Below are positions 23,241 to 31,818 of a DNA stretch of 64,000 nt, in pieces. Source of the stretch: Georgenia ruanii (GTDB lineage: Bacteria > Actinomycetota > Actinomycetes > Actinomycetales > Actinomycetaceae); the NCBI RefSeq assembly GCF_009193175.1, contig NZ_VUKE01000019.1:19837-83836 (forward strand), written 5' to 3'. Under the pieces are notes generated by a model, which was not told the origin of the DNA, searched no databases, and saw only the letters and a program-made list of their open reading frames with translations. Position numbers and translations under genes: made by a program. Every line of letters begins with the position of its first letter. Within the stretch, counting starts at the first letter, position 1.

Positions 23241-24206
23241 TCAGCCCTTGACCGACCCGGCGAGGAGGCCGCGCACGAAGTACTTCTGCAGCGCGAAGAA
23301 GACGATGAGCGGGACGATCATCGACACGAACGCGCCGGAGGTGAGCAGGTGCCAGTCCTGCCCGCGCGAGCCGGCCATCTCCGACAGCCGCGCCGTCAGC
23401 GGCTGGATGGCGTTGTTGCCGCCGGAGAAGGTCAGCCCCACGAGCAGGTCGTTCCACACCCACAGGAACTGGAAGATCGCGAAGCTGGCGATCGCCGGGA
23501 CCATGAGCGGCAGCATGATGCGGAAGAACAAGGTCACGTGCCCCGCCCCGTCCACCCGGGCGGCCTCGACGAGCTCGCGAGGGATCTCGGCCATGAAGTT
23601 GTGCAGCAGGAAGATCGCCAGCGGCAGCCCGAACGCCGAGTGCGCCACCCAGATCGCCAGGAACGGGAACGCCTCGGCCGCCGCGGTGCCCGAGAAGATC
23701 CGCAGCAGCGGGATGAGCGCCATCTGCAGCGGCACGATCTGCAGGGCGAAGACGACGACGAACACCGCGTCGCGCCCACGCCACTGCAGCACCGAGAAGC
23801 TGTAGGCCGCCATCGTGGCGATGACGAGGGGGATGATCGTCGCCGGCACGGTGATGGTCAGGGAGTTCATGAAGAAGTTCGCCAGCTGGCCGTTGGAGGC
23901 GCGGCCGAACAGCACCGTCTGGTAGTTCTCCGTGGTGAAGGCGGGGTCGGTGATGAACGTCCACCACCCGCTGGTGCGGATCTGCCCCTCCGGCCGCACG
24001 GAGCTGACGAGCAGCCCGAGCGTGGGCACCGTCCAGACCACGGCCAGCACGATCGCGACGGCCGAGCCCATCCGGCTGGTGAGCATGGACTTGGTGCGCC
24101 CGGCCGCGGAGACGCGCGGCGCCGTCGGCCGCATGGGGTCCGGCAGGCTGGCGAGCGGCGGCTCCGCCGTCGCGACGGCGGGGTTGGCGGGCGTCGTGCC
24201 GCTCAT
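23241..24206 (-). CDS. Carbohydrate ABC transporter permease (AglG/MalG type)
   Basis: A 321-aa MalG-type permease with six membrane segments after a 45-residue Pro/Ala-rich N-terminus. The EAA loop EIPRELVEAARVDGAGHVTLFFRIMLPL contacts the ATPase. It ends FVRGLLAGSVKG, the typical terminus for this class. A shared MsiK-type ATPase, encoded elsewhere, is expected because no nucleotide-binding gene occurs in the operon; this is common in actinobacteria. The ATG overlaps the stop of the partner permease by 4 bp. Confidence 0.9.
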   Translation of the reverse strand: MSGTTPANPAVATAEPPLASLPDPMRPTAPRVSAAGRTKSMLTSRMGSAVAIVLAVVWTVPTLGLLVSSVRPEGQIRTSGWWTFITDPAFTTENYQTVLFGRASNGQLANFFMNSLTITVPATIIPLVIATMAAYSFSVLQWRGRDAVFVVVFALQIVPLQMALIPLLRIFSGTAAAEAFPFLAIWVAHSAFGLPLAIFLLHNFMAEIPRELVEAARVDGAGHVTLFFRIMLPLMVPAIASFAIFQFLWVWNDLLVGLTFSGGNNAIQPLTARLSEMAGSRGQDWHLLTSGAFVSMIVPLIVFFALQKYFVRGLLAGSVKG

Positions 24207-25189
24207 GCTCCACGCACCTCCCGGTTCCGCAGCATCTGGCGGACGTTGTAGACGATGATCGGGACGACCAGCACGAAGATGACGACGGCGAGCGCCGAGC
24301 CGACGCCGTTGTTGCCGAAGGTGAAGGACTGGTCGTACATCTGGTTGGCCAGCACCTGGGTGCCGAACCGGGCGCCGGTGACGGTGCGGGTGATGTCGAA
24401 GATCTTCAGCGTGGCGATGGAGATGGTCGTCAGGACCACCACGAGGGTCGGGCGGATCGACGGCACGGTGATGGAGCGGAACATCTGCCAGGAGTTCACC
24501 CCGTCGAGCCGGGCCGCCTCGACGATGTCGGCCGGGATCCCCTTGATCGCGGCCGAGAGCAGCACCATCGCGAACCCGGCCTGGATCCAGATCATGATGA
24601 AGATCAGGAAGAAGGTGTTCCAGGGCCCGTCCTGGAGGTACCGCACCGGCTCGACGCCGAGGCCGGTGAGGATCGCGTTGAGGAGGCCGATCTGGGTCTG
24701 CTCCGCGCCGCGGTACTCGTAGACGAACTTCCAGATGATGCCGGCGCCGACGAAGGAGATCGCCATGGGCATGAACAGCAGGGACTTGGCGACCTTCTCG
24801 AAGCGCTTGCCGTCGACCAGGATCGCGTAGATCAGCCCGATCGCCGTCGAGACGAGCGGGACGAGCGTGACCCACCAGAAGGTGTTGACGAAGGACTGGA
24901 TCGACTCGGGGTTGGTGAAGACCCACTCGTAGTTGGCCAGGCCGACCCAGTTCTGCGACCGGCCGTCCATGAAGGACATCACCATGGTGCGCACGGCCGG
25001 GTAGATCAGCCCGACGCCGAGCAGGAACAGCGCCGGGCCGGCGAACACGAGCAGCGTCCAGGCGGTGCGGGTGTGGCCGGCGAACCGGTCGGCCAGGCGC
25101 GCGACCACCATGAGGGCGGCGACGACGAGGGCGAAGGCGATGACGGCCAGCAGCATCTGGCCGGTCTTCGAGTAGAGGAAGAAGTCCAT
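24203..25189 (-). CDS. Carbohydrate ABC transporter permease (AglF/MalF type)
   Basis: A 328-aa permease. It has an N-terminal membrane pair (KTGQMLLAVIAFALVVAALM, TLLVFAGPALFLLGVGLIYPAV) and a periplasmic loop with FMDGRSQNWVGLANYEWVF. The EAA motif IPADIVEAARLDGVNSWQMFRSITVPSIRP is close to alpha-glucoside permease AglF as recalled. It forms a heterodimer with the downstream permease. The gap of 181 bp to the binding-protein gene holds a strong hairpin that may lower permease expression relative to the lipoprotein. Confidence 0.9.
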   Translation of the reverse strand: MDFFLYSKTGQMLLAVIAFALVVAALMVVARLADRFAGHTRTAWTLLVFAGPALFLLGVGLIYPAVRTMVMSFMDGRSQNWVGLANYEWVFTNPESIQSFVNTFWWVTLVPLVSTAIGLIYAILVDGKRFEKVAKSLLFMPMAISFVGAGIIWKFVYEYRGAEQTQIGLLNAILTGLGVEPVRYLQDGPWNTFFLIFIMIWIQAGFAMVLLSAAIKGIPADIVEAARLDGVNSWQMFRSITVPSIRPTLVVVLTTISIATLKIFDITRTVTGARFGTQVLANQMYDQSFTFGNNGVGSALAVVIFVLVVPIIVYNVRQMLRNREVRGA

Positions 25190-25297
25190 GCGTGCTCCCC
25201 TGCGAGCGGCTGGGCGGCGCCCCGAGCGGGATGTCCGCCTCGGGGCGGGAACCCCGAGGGGGTGAGTCTCGGATGCGGAAACCCCGGAGGCGGGTGC

Positions 25298-25340
25298 GCC
25301 CGCGCGGGGGTGCGGCCGGTGGCCACTCCCCCGCGCGGGC
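25298..25340. terminator. Attenuating hairpin between binding-protein and permease genes
   Basis: A 13-bp GC-only stem (GCCCGCGCGGGGG and complement) has a 17-nt loop and no T-tract. It sits 30 bp after the binding-protein stop. Such hairpins often protect the upstream mRNA so that the lipoprotein is made in excess of the permeases. Confidence 0.6.
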
Positions 25341-25370
25341 TGGTCAGCGGGTCAGCTGGTGGTCAGAAGG

Positions 25371-26741
25371 TCAGCTGGCCGGCCAGGAGGCCTCGATCTG
25401 GTCGAGGACCGTCTTGGTGTCGGCGCCGTCGATCCACTGGGTCATCCCGGTCCAGAAGGAGCCGGCGCCCACCTCGGAGGGCATGAGGTCCGAGCCGTCG
25501 AAGCGGGCGACGGCGTCCTTGTCCTGGAGCAGCTCGATCGCCAGGCGCAGCACGTCCGAGGAGGCGTTGGCCGGGTCGACAGCCTTGTTCGCCGACGTCA
25601 CGCCGCCGATCTTGACGCGGGTGTTGGCCCAGTCGCCGGAGGACATGTAGGCCTGCACCGCCTGGGTGGCCTCCTTGTCGTTGAACGCGCCGACGAACTC
25701 GCCACCCGTGAGCAGCGGCTTCTCGTCCGCGGTCTTGCCGGGCAGGTAGAACGCGAACGCCTGGCCCTCGGGGCTGACGTCGGTGCCCTCGGGCCACTGG
25801 GCCTCGTAGAAGGAGGCCTGGCGGTGCATGTAGCACTTGCCGTCGAGGATGGGCAGGCCGCCATCGTTGAAGGAGGTGGTCGCGATGGACCGGGAGTCGC
25901 CGATGCCGCCGTTGACGTAGGCGTCGTTCTTGAGGATCGAGCCGGCCATGTCGGCGGCCGCGACGATCTGCGGGTCGTTGAACGGCACCTCGTGGGTGAC
26001 CCACTTGTCGTACAGGTCGCCGCCGCCCTGGCGCAGGACCATGTCCTCGATCCAGTCGGTGGCCGGCCAGCCGGTCGCCCCGCCGGACTCGATGCCGGCG
26101 CACCACGGCTTCTCGCCGGTGGCGGCGATCTTCTCGGTGAGGCTCATGAGTTCGTCCCAGGTGGTCGGGACCTCGTAGCCCTTGTCCGCGAAAAGCTTCG
26201 GCGAGTACCAGACGAAGGACTTCACCGAGGCCATGAGCGGGGCGGCGTAGAACTTCCCGTCCACGGTGCCGTAGGCCTTCCAGTCCTCCGACCAGCCCTC
26301 GTCGACGTTCTTCTCGACGGCGTCCGGGGCCTCGACGACGTAGCCGTCCTTGACCATGCGGGCCAGGAGGCCCGGCTGCGGGAAGATGGCGAGGTCGGGG
26401 GCGTTGCCGCCCTCGGCCTGGACGACGACCTGCTGCTCGAACTCGCCCGAGCCGTTGTGGACGACGTTGATGCCGGTGCACTCGCTGAAGTCGGTGAAGG
26501 TGTCCTGCAGCTGGTCGGCCTCTGCCTCACGGATGGAGGAGAAGAGGTTGACCGTCTCGCCCTTGAAGCTGCCGTACTGCTCGTAGGCCGCGCAGTCCGT
26601 GCCGGCGGCGCTGCTGCTGCCCCCGGTGCCGCCGCCGCCTCCGCCGCCCATGTTGTCGGCCCCGCAGGCGCTGAGCACCATGGCCATCGCGGCGGCGCTC
26701 GCCAGGGTGGCGAGCCCCCGCCGCCTGGTCGTCGTGTTCAT
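25371..26741 (-). CDS. Sugar ABC transporter substrate-binding lipoprotein (alpha-glucoside type)
   Basis: A 456-aa extracellular binding protein. The signal peptide ends in the lipobox LSAC (Cys26), followed by a Gly/Ser linker. The mature part follows the family-1 cluster seen in AglE-type proteins: GETVNLFSSIREAEADQLQDTF, NAPDLAIFPQPGLLARMV, SVKSFVWYSPKLFADKGYEVPTTWDEL, GWPATDWIEDMVLRQGG and FVGAFNDKEATQAVQAYMSSGDW. The ATG has GAGGAG 5 nt upstream. It leads a binding protein-permease-permease-epimerase operon. Alpha-glucosides such as maltose or trehalose are the likeliest ligands, by recalled similarity only; no glucosidase or LacI-type regulator is nearby. Confidence 0.87.
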   Translation of the reverse strand: MNTTTRRRGLATLASAAAMAMVLSACGADNMGGGGGGGTGGSSSAAGTDCAAYEQYGSFKGETVNLFSSIREAEADQLQDTFTDFSECTGINVVHNGSGEFEQQVVVQAEGGNAPDLAIFPQPGLLARMVKDGYVVEAPDAVEKNVDEGWSEDWKAYGTVDGKFYAAPLMASVKSFVWYSPKLFADKGYEVPTTWDELMSLTEKIAATGEKPWCAGIESGGATGWPATDWIEDMVLRQGGGDLYDKWVTHEVPFNDPQIVAAADMAGSILKNDAYVNGGIGDSRSIATTSFNDGGLPILDGKCYMHRQASFYEAQWPEGTDVSPEGQAFAFYLPGKTADEKPLLTGGEFVGAFNDKEATQAVQAYMSSGDWANTRVKIGGVTSANKAVDPANASSDVLRLAIELLQDKDAVARFDGSDLMPSEVGAGSFWTGMTQWIDGADTKTVLDQIEASWPAS

Positions 26742-26806
26742 GCGAACTCCTCGTCACGTCGTCGTGTCGAGCGCAGACGCGCTCCCTGCGGTTACCCAAC
26801 CACTTG

Positions 26807-26841
26807 TCCGGGATCTGAGACCACCATTGTTCCGGATCCCG
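26807..26841. promoter_or_regulatory. Inverted repeat upstream of the sugar ABC operon, candidate operator
   Basis: CCGGGATC (26807-26814) and GATCCCGG (26834-26841) are perfect 8-bp complements 19 bp apart, about 65-100 bp upstream of the binding-protein start. The position suits a repressor site. No regulator gene is adjacent, so the factor is unknown. Confidence 0.35.
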
Positions 26842-26973
26842 GCGTAACGATTCAGCAACGGCGCAACGGAGCCTCCCCGCTCCCGCCGACAGGTCATCTC
26901 CTCGGCGAGATGACGGTGCAGCGGCGGCCTGGCGACCGGCGGAGCGCGGCGGCCAGCGCCCCGCGAGGTGCGC

Positions 26974-27018
26974 GTCAGCGGGTCAGCGGGTCAGCGGGTC
27001 AGCGGGTCAGCGGGTCAG
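26974..27018. repeat. Octanucleotide tandem repeat GTCAGCGG x5 plus partial copy
   Basis: Five perfect copies of GTCAGCGG run from 26974 to 27013, followed by GTCAG. The array crosses the stop codon (27007-27009) of the HAD phosphatase gene read leftwards; in-frame TGA and the GTCA phase alternate. Slippage here could shift the terminus of that protein. Confidence 0.85.
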
Positions 27019-27915
27019 GAGAGCCCGCAGGACCACGGCTGCGCCGTCGTGGAAGACGTCGTCGGTGACCGCGTCCGCGGCGGCCTGCACCGGGTCGGCC
27101 GATCCCCCCATGGCCACCCCGTGCGCGGCCCACCCGAGCATCTCCAGGTCGTTGGACCCGTCGCCCATGGCCACCGTCGAGCCGGGGTCGATCTCCATGC
27201 GCCCGCGGAGCATCTCCAGCGCGCTGGCCTTGGTCACGCCGTCGGGGGAGATGTCGAGCCAGGCGGTCCAGCCGACGGCGTAGCTCACCCCGTGCAGCCC
27301 GACGCGCTGGACCAGGTCGTGGAAGTCCTGCGAGCTCAGCTCCGGGGCGCGCAGCGTCACGCGGGTGGCCGGGGCCGCGACGAGCTCCTCGAAGTCGACG
27401 ACCTCGACCTGCCCGGTCAGCTCGCCCATCGGGAACGGGGCGGTCACCTTGAACCCCCGGCCGAGGTCCTCGACGGCGAACAGCCCGTCGGGCAGCTCCT
27501 CGCGCAGCAGCCGCAGCGTCGGGGCGGGGTCGAAGGTGACGACGTCGGCGATCTCGTGGCCGTCGTCGAGCTCGGGGTCCAGCCGGATGCACACCGCCCC
27601 GTTGGAGCACACCGCCCAGCCGCGCTCGAGGCCGAGCTCGGCGGCCACCGGCAGCACGCCCTGGACGGACCGGCCGGTGGAGAGGACCACGTGCGCCCCG
27701 GCGTCGCGCACCTCGGCGACCGCCTCGCGCACCGCGGGGCTGAGCCCGCCGTCGTGGGTGAGCAGCGTGCCGTCGATGTCGAGGGCGACCAGCAGCTCCG
27801 CCCCCGCCGGCGGCAGCGAGGCGGGCAGCAGGTCGCGCCACCTGGCCGCGCGCGCGGTCAGGGGCAGCACGCCGTTCGTCGTCGGGCCGTGACCGGCCGA
27901 CCCGTCCGCCGTCAC
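27007..27915 (-). CDS. HAD-superfamily hydrolase (Cof-type sugar phosphatase-like)
   Basis: A 302-aa HAD phosphatase. Motif [18 protein letters not shown] (DxDGT) is near residue 37, motif [13 protein letters not shown], motif III Lys in [12 protein letters not shown], and motif [13 protein letters not shown]. The cap domain is of the Cof type (C2B). These enzymes dephosphorylate sugar phosphates or other small metabolites. The GTG start at 27915 overlaps the serS stop by 4 bp (GTGA), so the two are co-translated; serS plus a Cof-type phosphatase is a frequent actinobacterial pair. The end lies inside the octanucleotide repeat. Substrate unknown. Confidence 0.88.
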   Translation of the reverse strand: MTADGSAGHGPTTNGVLPLTARAARWRDLLPASLPPAGAELLVALDIDGTLLTHDGGLSPAVREAVAEVRDAGAHVVLSTGRSVQGVLPVAAELGLERGWAVCSNGAVCIRLDPELDDGHEIADVVTFDPAPTLRLLREELPDGLFAVEDLGRGFKVTAPFPMGELTGQVEVVDFEELVAAPATRVTLRAPELSSQDFHDLVQRVGLHGVSYAVGWTAWLDISPDGVTKASALEMLRGRMEIDPGSTVAMGDGSNDLEMLGWAAHGVAMGGSADPVQAAADAVTDDVFHDGAAVVLRALLTR

Positions 27916-29198
27916 CGCGCCGCCGCTCCGGCGGGCTCGAGCACCTCGAGGCCGCCCAGGTAGGGCCGCAGGCCCTCGGGCACGCGCACCGAGCCGTCCG
28001 GCTGCTGGTGGTTCTCGAGGATCGCCACGATCCACCGGGTGGTGGCCAGCGTGCCGTTGAGCGTGGCCACGGTGCGGGTGTCGCCGTCGGCGGTGCGCTC
28101 CCGGATGCCCAGGCGCCGGGCCTGGAAGGTGGTGCAGTTGGAGGTGGAGGTCAGCTCGAGATAACGGCTCTGGGTGGGCAGCCACGCCTCGCAGTCGAAC
28201 TTGCGGGCGGCGGAGGTGCCCAGGTCCCCGGCGGCGGTGTCGATGACCCGGTAGGGCAGCTCGACCTTGGCGAGCATCTCCTCCTCCCAGGCGAGCAGCC
28301 GCTGGTGCTCCTCGGCCGCCTCCTCCACGGGCACGTAGGAGAACATCTCCACCTTGTTGAACTGGTGGACGCGGATGATGCCGCGGGTGTCCTTGCCGTG
28401 CGAGCCCGCCTCGCGGCGGTAGCACGAGGACCAGCCGGCGTAGCGCAGCGGGCCGGTGGACAGGTCGAGGATCTCGTCGGCGTGGTAGCCGGCGAGCGCC
28501 ACCTCCGAGGTCCCGACGAGGTAGAGGTCGTCGGCCTCGAGCCGGTAGATCTCGGCGTCGTGGGCGACGTCGAAGCCGGTGCCCTGCATGGTCTCGGGGC
28601 GCACCAGGGTCGGGGTGATCATCGGTGTGAAGCCGTACCCCACCGCCTGGTCCATCGCGGCGTTGAGCAGGGCGAGCTCGAGCCGGGCGCCGATGCCGGT
28701 GAGGAAGTAGAACCGGGCGCCGGAGACCTTCGCGCCGCGCCGGACGTCGATGGCCCGCAGCCCCTCGCCGAGGTCGAGGTGGTCCTTGGGCTCGAAGCCC
28801 TCGGCGGCGAAGTCGCGCGGGGTGCCGACGTGCTTGAGGACGACGTAGTCGTCCTCCCCGCCCACCGGCGCCGCGGGATCGACGACGTTGGGTATGGTGC
28901 GGGCGACGGCGTCGAGCGCGCCCTGGGCGTCGCCGGCGGCGGCCTCGGCGGCCTTGACCTGCTCGGCGAGGTCCTTGGCCCGGGCCAGGACGGCGGGGCG
29001 CTCCTCCGGGGAGGCCTTGCCCACGGACTTCGAGACCTGCTTCTGCTCGGCGCGCAGCTCCTCGAAGGAGGCGAGGGTGGCGCGGCGGCTGGCGTCCGCC
29101 TCCAGCAGCTGGTCGACGAGGTGGTCGTCCGCGCCGCGGGCGCGCTGGCTGGCGCGGACCGTCTCCGGGTCATCACGCAGTGCTCGAAGGTCGATCAT
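27912..29198 (-). CDS. serS: Seryl-tRNA synthetase
   Basis: A 428-aa class-II synthetase. The N-terminal antiparallel coiled coil (about residues 28-105, [22 protein letters not shown]) binds the long variable arm of tRNA-Ser. Motif 2 [22 protein letters not shown] and motif 3 [12 protein letters not shown], with [17 protein letters not shown] before it, are clear. Length matches bacterial SerRS (about 420-430 aa). The ATG at 29198 has a TAGGCT element 7 nt upstream and no ribosome site, so the mRNA is probably leaderless. Two tRNA-Ser genes lie in the same window, 7-9 kb away. Confidence 0.97.
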   Translation of the reverse strand: MIDLRALRDDPETVRASQRARGADDHLVDQLLEADASRRATLASFEELRAEQKQVSKSVGKASPEERPAVLARAKDLAEQVKAAEAAAGDAQGALDAVARTIPNVVDPAAPVGGEDDYVVLKHVGTPRDFAAEGFEPKDHLDLGEGLRAIDVRRGAKVSGARFYFLTGIGARLELALLNAAMDQAVGYGFTPMITPTLVRPETMQGTGFDVAHDAEIYRLEADDLYLVGTSEVALAGYHADEILDLSTGPLRYAGWSSCYRREAGSHGKDTRGIIRVHQFNKVEMFSYVPVEEAAEEHQRLLAWEEEMLAKVELPYRVIDTAAGDLGTSAARKFDCEAWLPTQSRYLELTSTSNCTTFQARRLGIRERTADGDTRTVATLNGTLATTRWIVAILENHQQPDGSVRVPEGLRPYLGGLEVLEPAGAAAR

Positions 29199-29205
29199 GC
29201 GTCGA

Positions 29206-29211
29206 AGCCTA
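29206..29211 (-). promoter_or_regulatory. -10 element of probable leaderless serS promoter
   Basis: TAGGCT on the minus strand is 7 nt before the ATG, so transcription is expected to start at the A of the start codon. No Shine-Dalgarno-like sequence is present in the gap. Confidence 0.5.
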
Positions 29212-29343
29212 ATGGGCGCCCCTGCAGCCGCCGCCCCGCGACCGTTACCCGGGCGGTGGCGCGGCCGCCCACCGCGCGCCCGGTGTGATCAGGCCCGCTC
29301 CGGGGCGCGCCCCCACGAGGGGCGGATGGAGCCGCGCGACCGT

Positions 29344-29349
29344 TACCTT
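29344..29349 (+). promoter_or_regulatory. -10 element of probable leaderless promoter for the diacylglycerol-kinase-like gene
   Basis: TACCTT ends 6 nt before the ATG at 29356. The word GCGACCGTTACC, which includes the start of this element, also occurs about 98 bp upstream near 29238-29249 but without the trailing TT. Confidence 0.45.
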
Positions 29350-29355
29350 GCCCCT

Positions 29356-30618
29356 ATGACCTGGGAGGCGTGGGTGGCGGTGGCCGCCCTGACGCTCGCG
29401 CTCGTCGCGGTGGCGCTCGGGCTGGCCGCCTGGCGGGCGGTGCGGCGGCGCACGCCGTCGTTCGCCGAGCCCCGGCTGCCCGAGAAGGCCGCCGACGAGA
29501 CCCGCAGCGGTCCGCCCGCCGTCGTCTTCAACCCCTCCAAGGGGGACGCCCGGGCGGTGCGCGCCCTCGTCACCCAGACCGCCACCGACGTCGGCATGCC
29601 CGAGCCCCTGTGGTTCGAGACCACCGTGGAGGACCCCGGCCTGGGCCAGACCCGCGAGGCGCTCGAGCGCGGCGCCTCGGTGGTCATCGCGGCGGGCGGG
29701 GACGGCACCGTCCGGGCCGTCGCGGAGGGCCTCGCCGGCACCGGGGTGCCCATGGGCCTGCTGCCCCTGGGCACGGGCAACCTCTTCGCCCGCAACCTCG
29801 ACCTGCCGCTGAGCAGCCAGCGGGAGATGGTCGCCACCGCGCTGACCGGGCGCAACCGCGTCGTCGACCTCGGCTGGCTGCGCACCGAGCCGCTGACCGA
29901 GGAGGAGGCCGGGGCGGTGCGCGGCCGGGACGACGCCTCGACCGCCCGCTCCGCCGAGCGCACCGCGTCCGGGCAGGCCGCCAAGGGCCGCTACCTCGAC
30001 CCCGCCCACCCCCAGGACCCCGGCCAGCTCGAGGAGGCCGGGGCGGTGCCGCCGGACATCGACGCCCCGCCGGACGACCCGGACAAGGAGCACGTCTTCC
30101 TCGTCATCGGCGGCCTGGGCTTCGACGCCGCGATGGTCGCCGGCGCGGACGAGGACCTCAAGGCCCGGCTCGGCTGGATCGCCTACTTCGTCGCCGGGGT
30201 CAGGCACCTGGCCGGCCGGAAGATCCGGGCGACGGTGGAGCTCGGCGACTCCGTGCAGTCCGGGCTGATCACCGCGCGCACGATCCTGTTCGCCAACGTC
30301 GGGCGCCTGCCCGGCGGCGTCGTCCTCCTCCCCGACGCCCAGATCGACGACGGCTACCTCGACGTCGCCGTCATCGACACCCGCGGCGGGCTCATCGGGT
30401 GGGCGGACCTGCTGCGCAAGGTCACGCTGCAGGGCCTGGGCATCCGCAAGGACCTGCTGCCCTACAGCACCGGGTCCATCCGGTTCCGCCGGGCCCAGGA
30501 GGTCGTGGTGCGCACCGAGGAGCCCGAGCACGTCCAGGTCGACGGCGACCTCGTCGGGTTCGCGACGACGATCTACGCCCGCACGGAGAAGGGCGGCCTG
30601 GTCGTCCGGACCGCGTGA
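29356..30618 (+). CDS. Diacylglycerol kinase-family lipid kinase with N-terminal membrane anchor
   Basis: A 420-aa protein. An N-terminal membrane helix at residues 5-27 (WVAVAALTLALVAVALGLAAW) leads into a DAGK catalytic domain: VVFNPSKGDARAVR, IAAGGDGTVRAVAEGLAGTGVPMGLLPLGTGNLFARNLDLP (the GGDGT and GTGN motifs), and a C-terminal lobe ending VQVDGDLVG. About 60 residues between the lobes (RGRDDASTARSAERTASGQ and following) are an unusual low-complexity insertion. The family phosphorylates diacylglycerol, sphingoid or related lipids at the membrane. It is divergent from serS across 157 bp. Substrate not determinable. Confidence 0.87.
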   Translation: MTWEAWVAVAALTLALVAVALGLAAWRAVRRRTPSFAEPRLPEKAADETRSGPPAVVFNPSKGDARAVRALVTQTATDVGMPEPLWFETTVEDPGLGQTREALERGASVVIAAGGDGTVRAVAEGLAGTGVPMGLLPLGTGNLFARNLDLPLSSQREMVATALTGRNRVVDLGWLRTEPLTEEEAGAVRGRDDASTARSAERTASGQAAKGRYLDPAHPQDPGQLEEAGAVPPDIDAPPDDPDKEHVFLVIGGLGFDAAMVAGADEDLKARLGWIAYFVAGVRHLAGRKIRATVELGDSVQSGLITARTILFANVGRLPGGVVLLPDAQIDDGYLDVAVIDTRGGLIGWADLLRKVTLQGLGIRKDLLPYSTGSIRFRRAQEVVVRTEEPEHVQVDGDLVGFATTIYARTEKGGLVVRTA

Positions 30619-30673
30619 TCGGCGCCGCGCGCCGGCCGCCTCGACCGCGACGGCGCCGCCCCGAAGCCCCGGC

Positions 30674-31723
30674 TCAGACCGTCCCGCCGGCGAGGAGGTC
30701 ACGCACCCACTCCCGCGCGGCGCGGAAGTCGGCGTCGTGGGTGCCGGGGCGCAGGTGCGGGCGCTGGCCGTCGGCGCGCGGGTAGGAGCCGAGGAACCGC
30801 ACGGTCGGGCACACCCGGTGCAGGCCGATGAGCGTGGCCTGCACCCGCTCCTCGCTCACGTGCCCCTCGGCGTCGATGGAGAAGGAGTATCGGCCCAGGG
30901 AGTCGCCGATGGGCCGGGACTCGATGCGCGAGAGGTTCACCCCGCGGGTGGCGAACTGCTCGAGCATGCTCAGCAGCGCGCCGGCCTCGTTGTCGGGCAG
31001 GTGGACCATGAGGGTGGTCTTGTCCGCCCCGGTGGGCTCGGGCAGGTAGCCGGGCCGGGCGACGAGGATGAACCGGGTGACGGCGTGGGGGTTGTCGGCC
31101 ACGCCGTCGGCCAGCACGGGCAGGCCGTACTTCCGCACCGACAGGGGCGAGGCGAGCGCGGCGTCGAAGCCGGGCGCGTCCTGGTCGCCGGCGAGCAGCG
31201 CGACGGCGGCCGCGGTGGACGTGGCCGGCACGTGCACGGCGCCGGGCAGGTGGGCGCCCACCCAGCCGCGGCACTGGGCCCAGGCGTGCGGGTGGGTGGA
31301 GATGCGCCGGACGTGCGCGAGGGTCATCCCCTCCCGGGCGGCCAGCACGAACGCGATCGGCACGAGCATCTCGCCGACGATGACCAGCGGGGAGCCGGTG
31401 GCGAGGCTGTCGAGGGTGACGTTGACGCTGCCCTCCACCGAGTTCTCGATGGGCACGACGGCGAAGTCGACCTCCCCGCGGCGCACCAGGTCCAACGCGG
31501 TCACCACGTCGAGGCACGGGACGAGCTCGGACTCCGTGGGATCGGTCACCTGCAGCAGCGCCGCCTCGGTGAAGGTGCCCTCCGGGCCGAGGTAGGCGTA
31601 GCGGGCCCGGGCGGTGCCGGTCGCGGTGGGCGCCGGCGTCGCCTGGGCCGCGCCGCCGCGCGCCTCGGGGAGCCCCGCGGGCACCGTGCCGACGCGCTCG
31701 ACGTCGCCTGCGTCGTCGTGCAT
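30674..31723 (-). CDS. pheA: Prephenate dehydratase
   Basis: A 349-aa enzyme converting prephenate to phenylpyruvate for phenylalanine synthesis (EC 4.2.1.51). The catalytic region starts YAYLGPEGTFTEAAL near residue 42 and contains VVPIENSVEGSVN and the TRF motif in NPHAVTRFILVA. A C-terminal ACT domain holds the phenylalanine-sensing LSRIESRPIG motif, implying feedback inhibition. About 40 residues precede the conserved start; an internal start is possible but none has a ribosome site, while the ATG at 31723 has AGGAGG 6 nt upstream and a TAGGCT -10 at 31754-31759. Confidence 0.95.
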   Translation of the reverse strand: MHDDAGDVERVGTVPAGLPEARGGAAQATPAPTATGTARARYAYLGPEGTFTEAALLQVTDPTESELVPCLDVVTALDLVRRGEVDFAVVPIENSVEGSVNVTLDSLATGSPLVIVGEMLVPIAFVLAAREGMTLAHVRRISTHPHAWAQCRGWVGAHLPGAVHVPATSTAAAVALLAGDQDAPGFDAALASPLSVRKYGLPVLADGVADNPHAVTRFILVARPGYLPEPTGADKTTLMVHLPDNEAGALLSMLEQFATRGVNLSRIESRPIGDSLGRYSFSIDAEGHVSEERVQATLIGLHRVCPTVRFLGSYPRADGQRPHLRPGTHDADFRAAREWVRDLLAGGTV

Positions 31724-31753
31724 GAGGGTCCTCCTGGTCTCGGATCGCGCCCG

Positions 31754-31811
31754 AGCCTAGTGCGGTGCGCGCGGCCCCTCCCCGGCCGGTCCAGCACGTG
31801 GCACGTAGGCT
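31754..31811. promoter_or_regulatory. Divergent promoter pair (pheA and 861-aa membrane protein)
   Basis: TAGGCT occurs on the minus strand at 31754-31759, giving pheA a leader of about 24 nt with a ribosome site. It occurs again on the plus strand at 31806-31811, seven bases before the GTG of the membrane protein, which appears leaderless. The two -10 elements are identical and 46 bp apart. Confidence 0.5.
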
Positions 31812-31818
31812 TCCGGAC

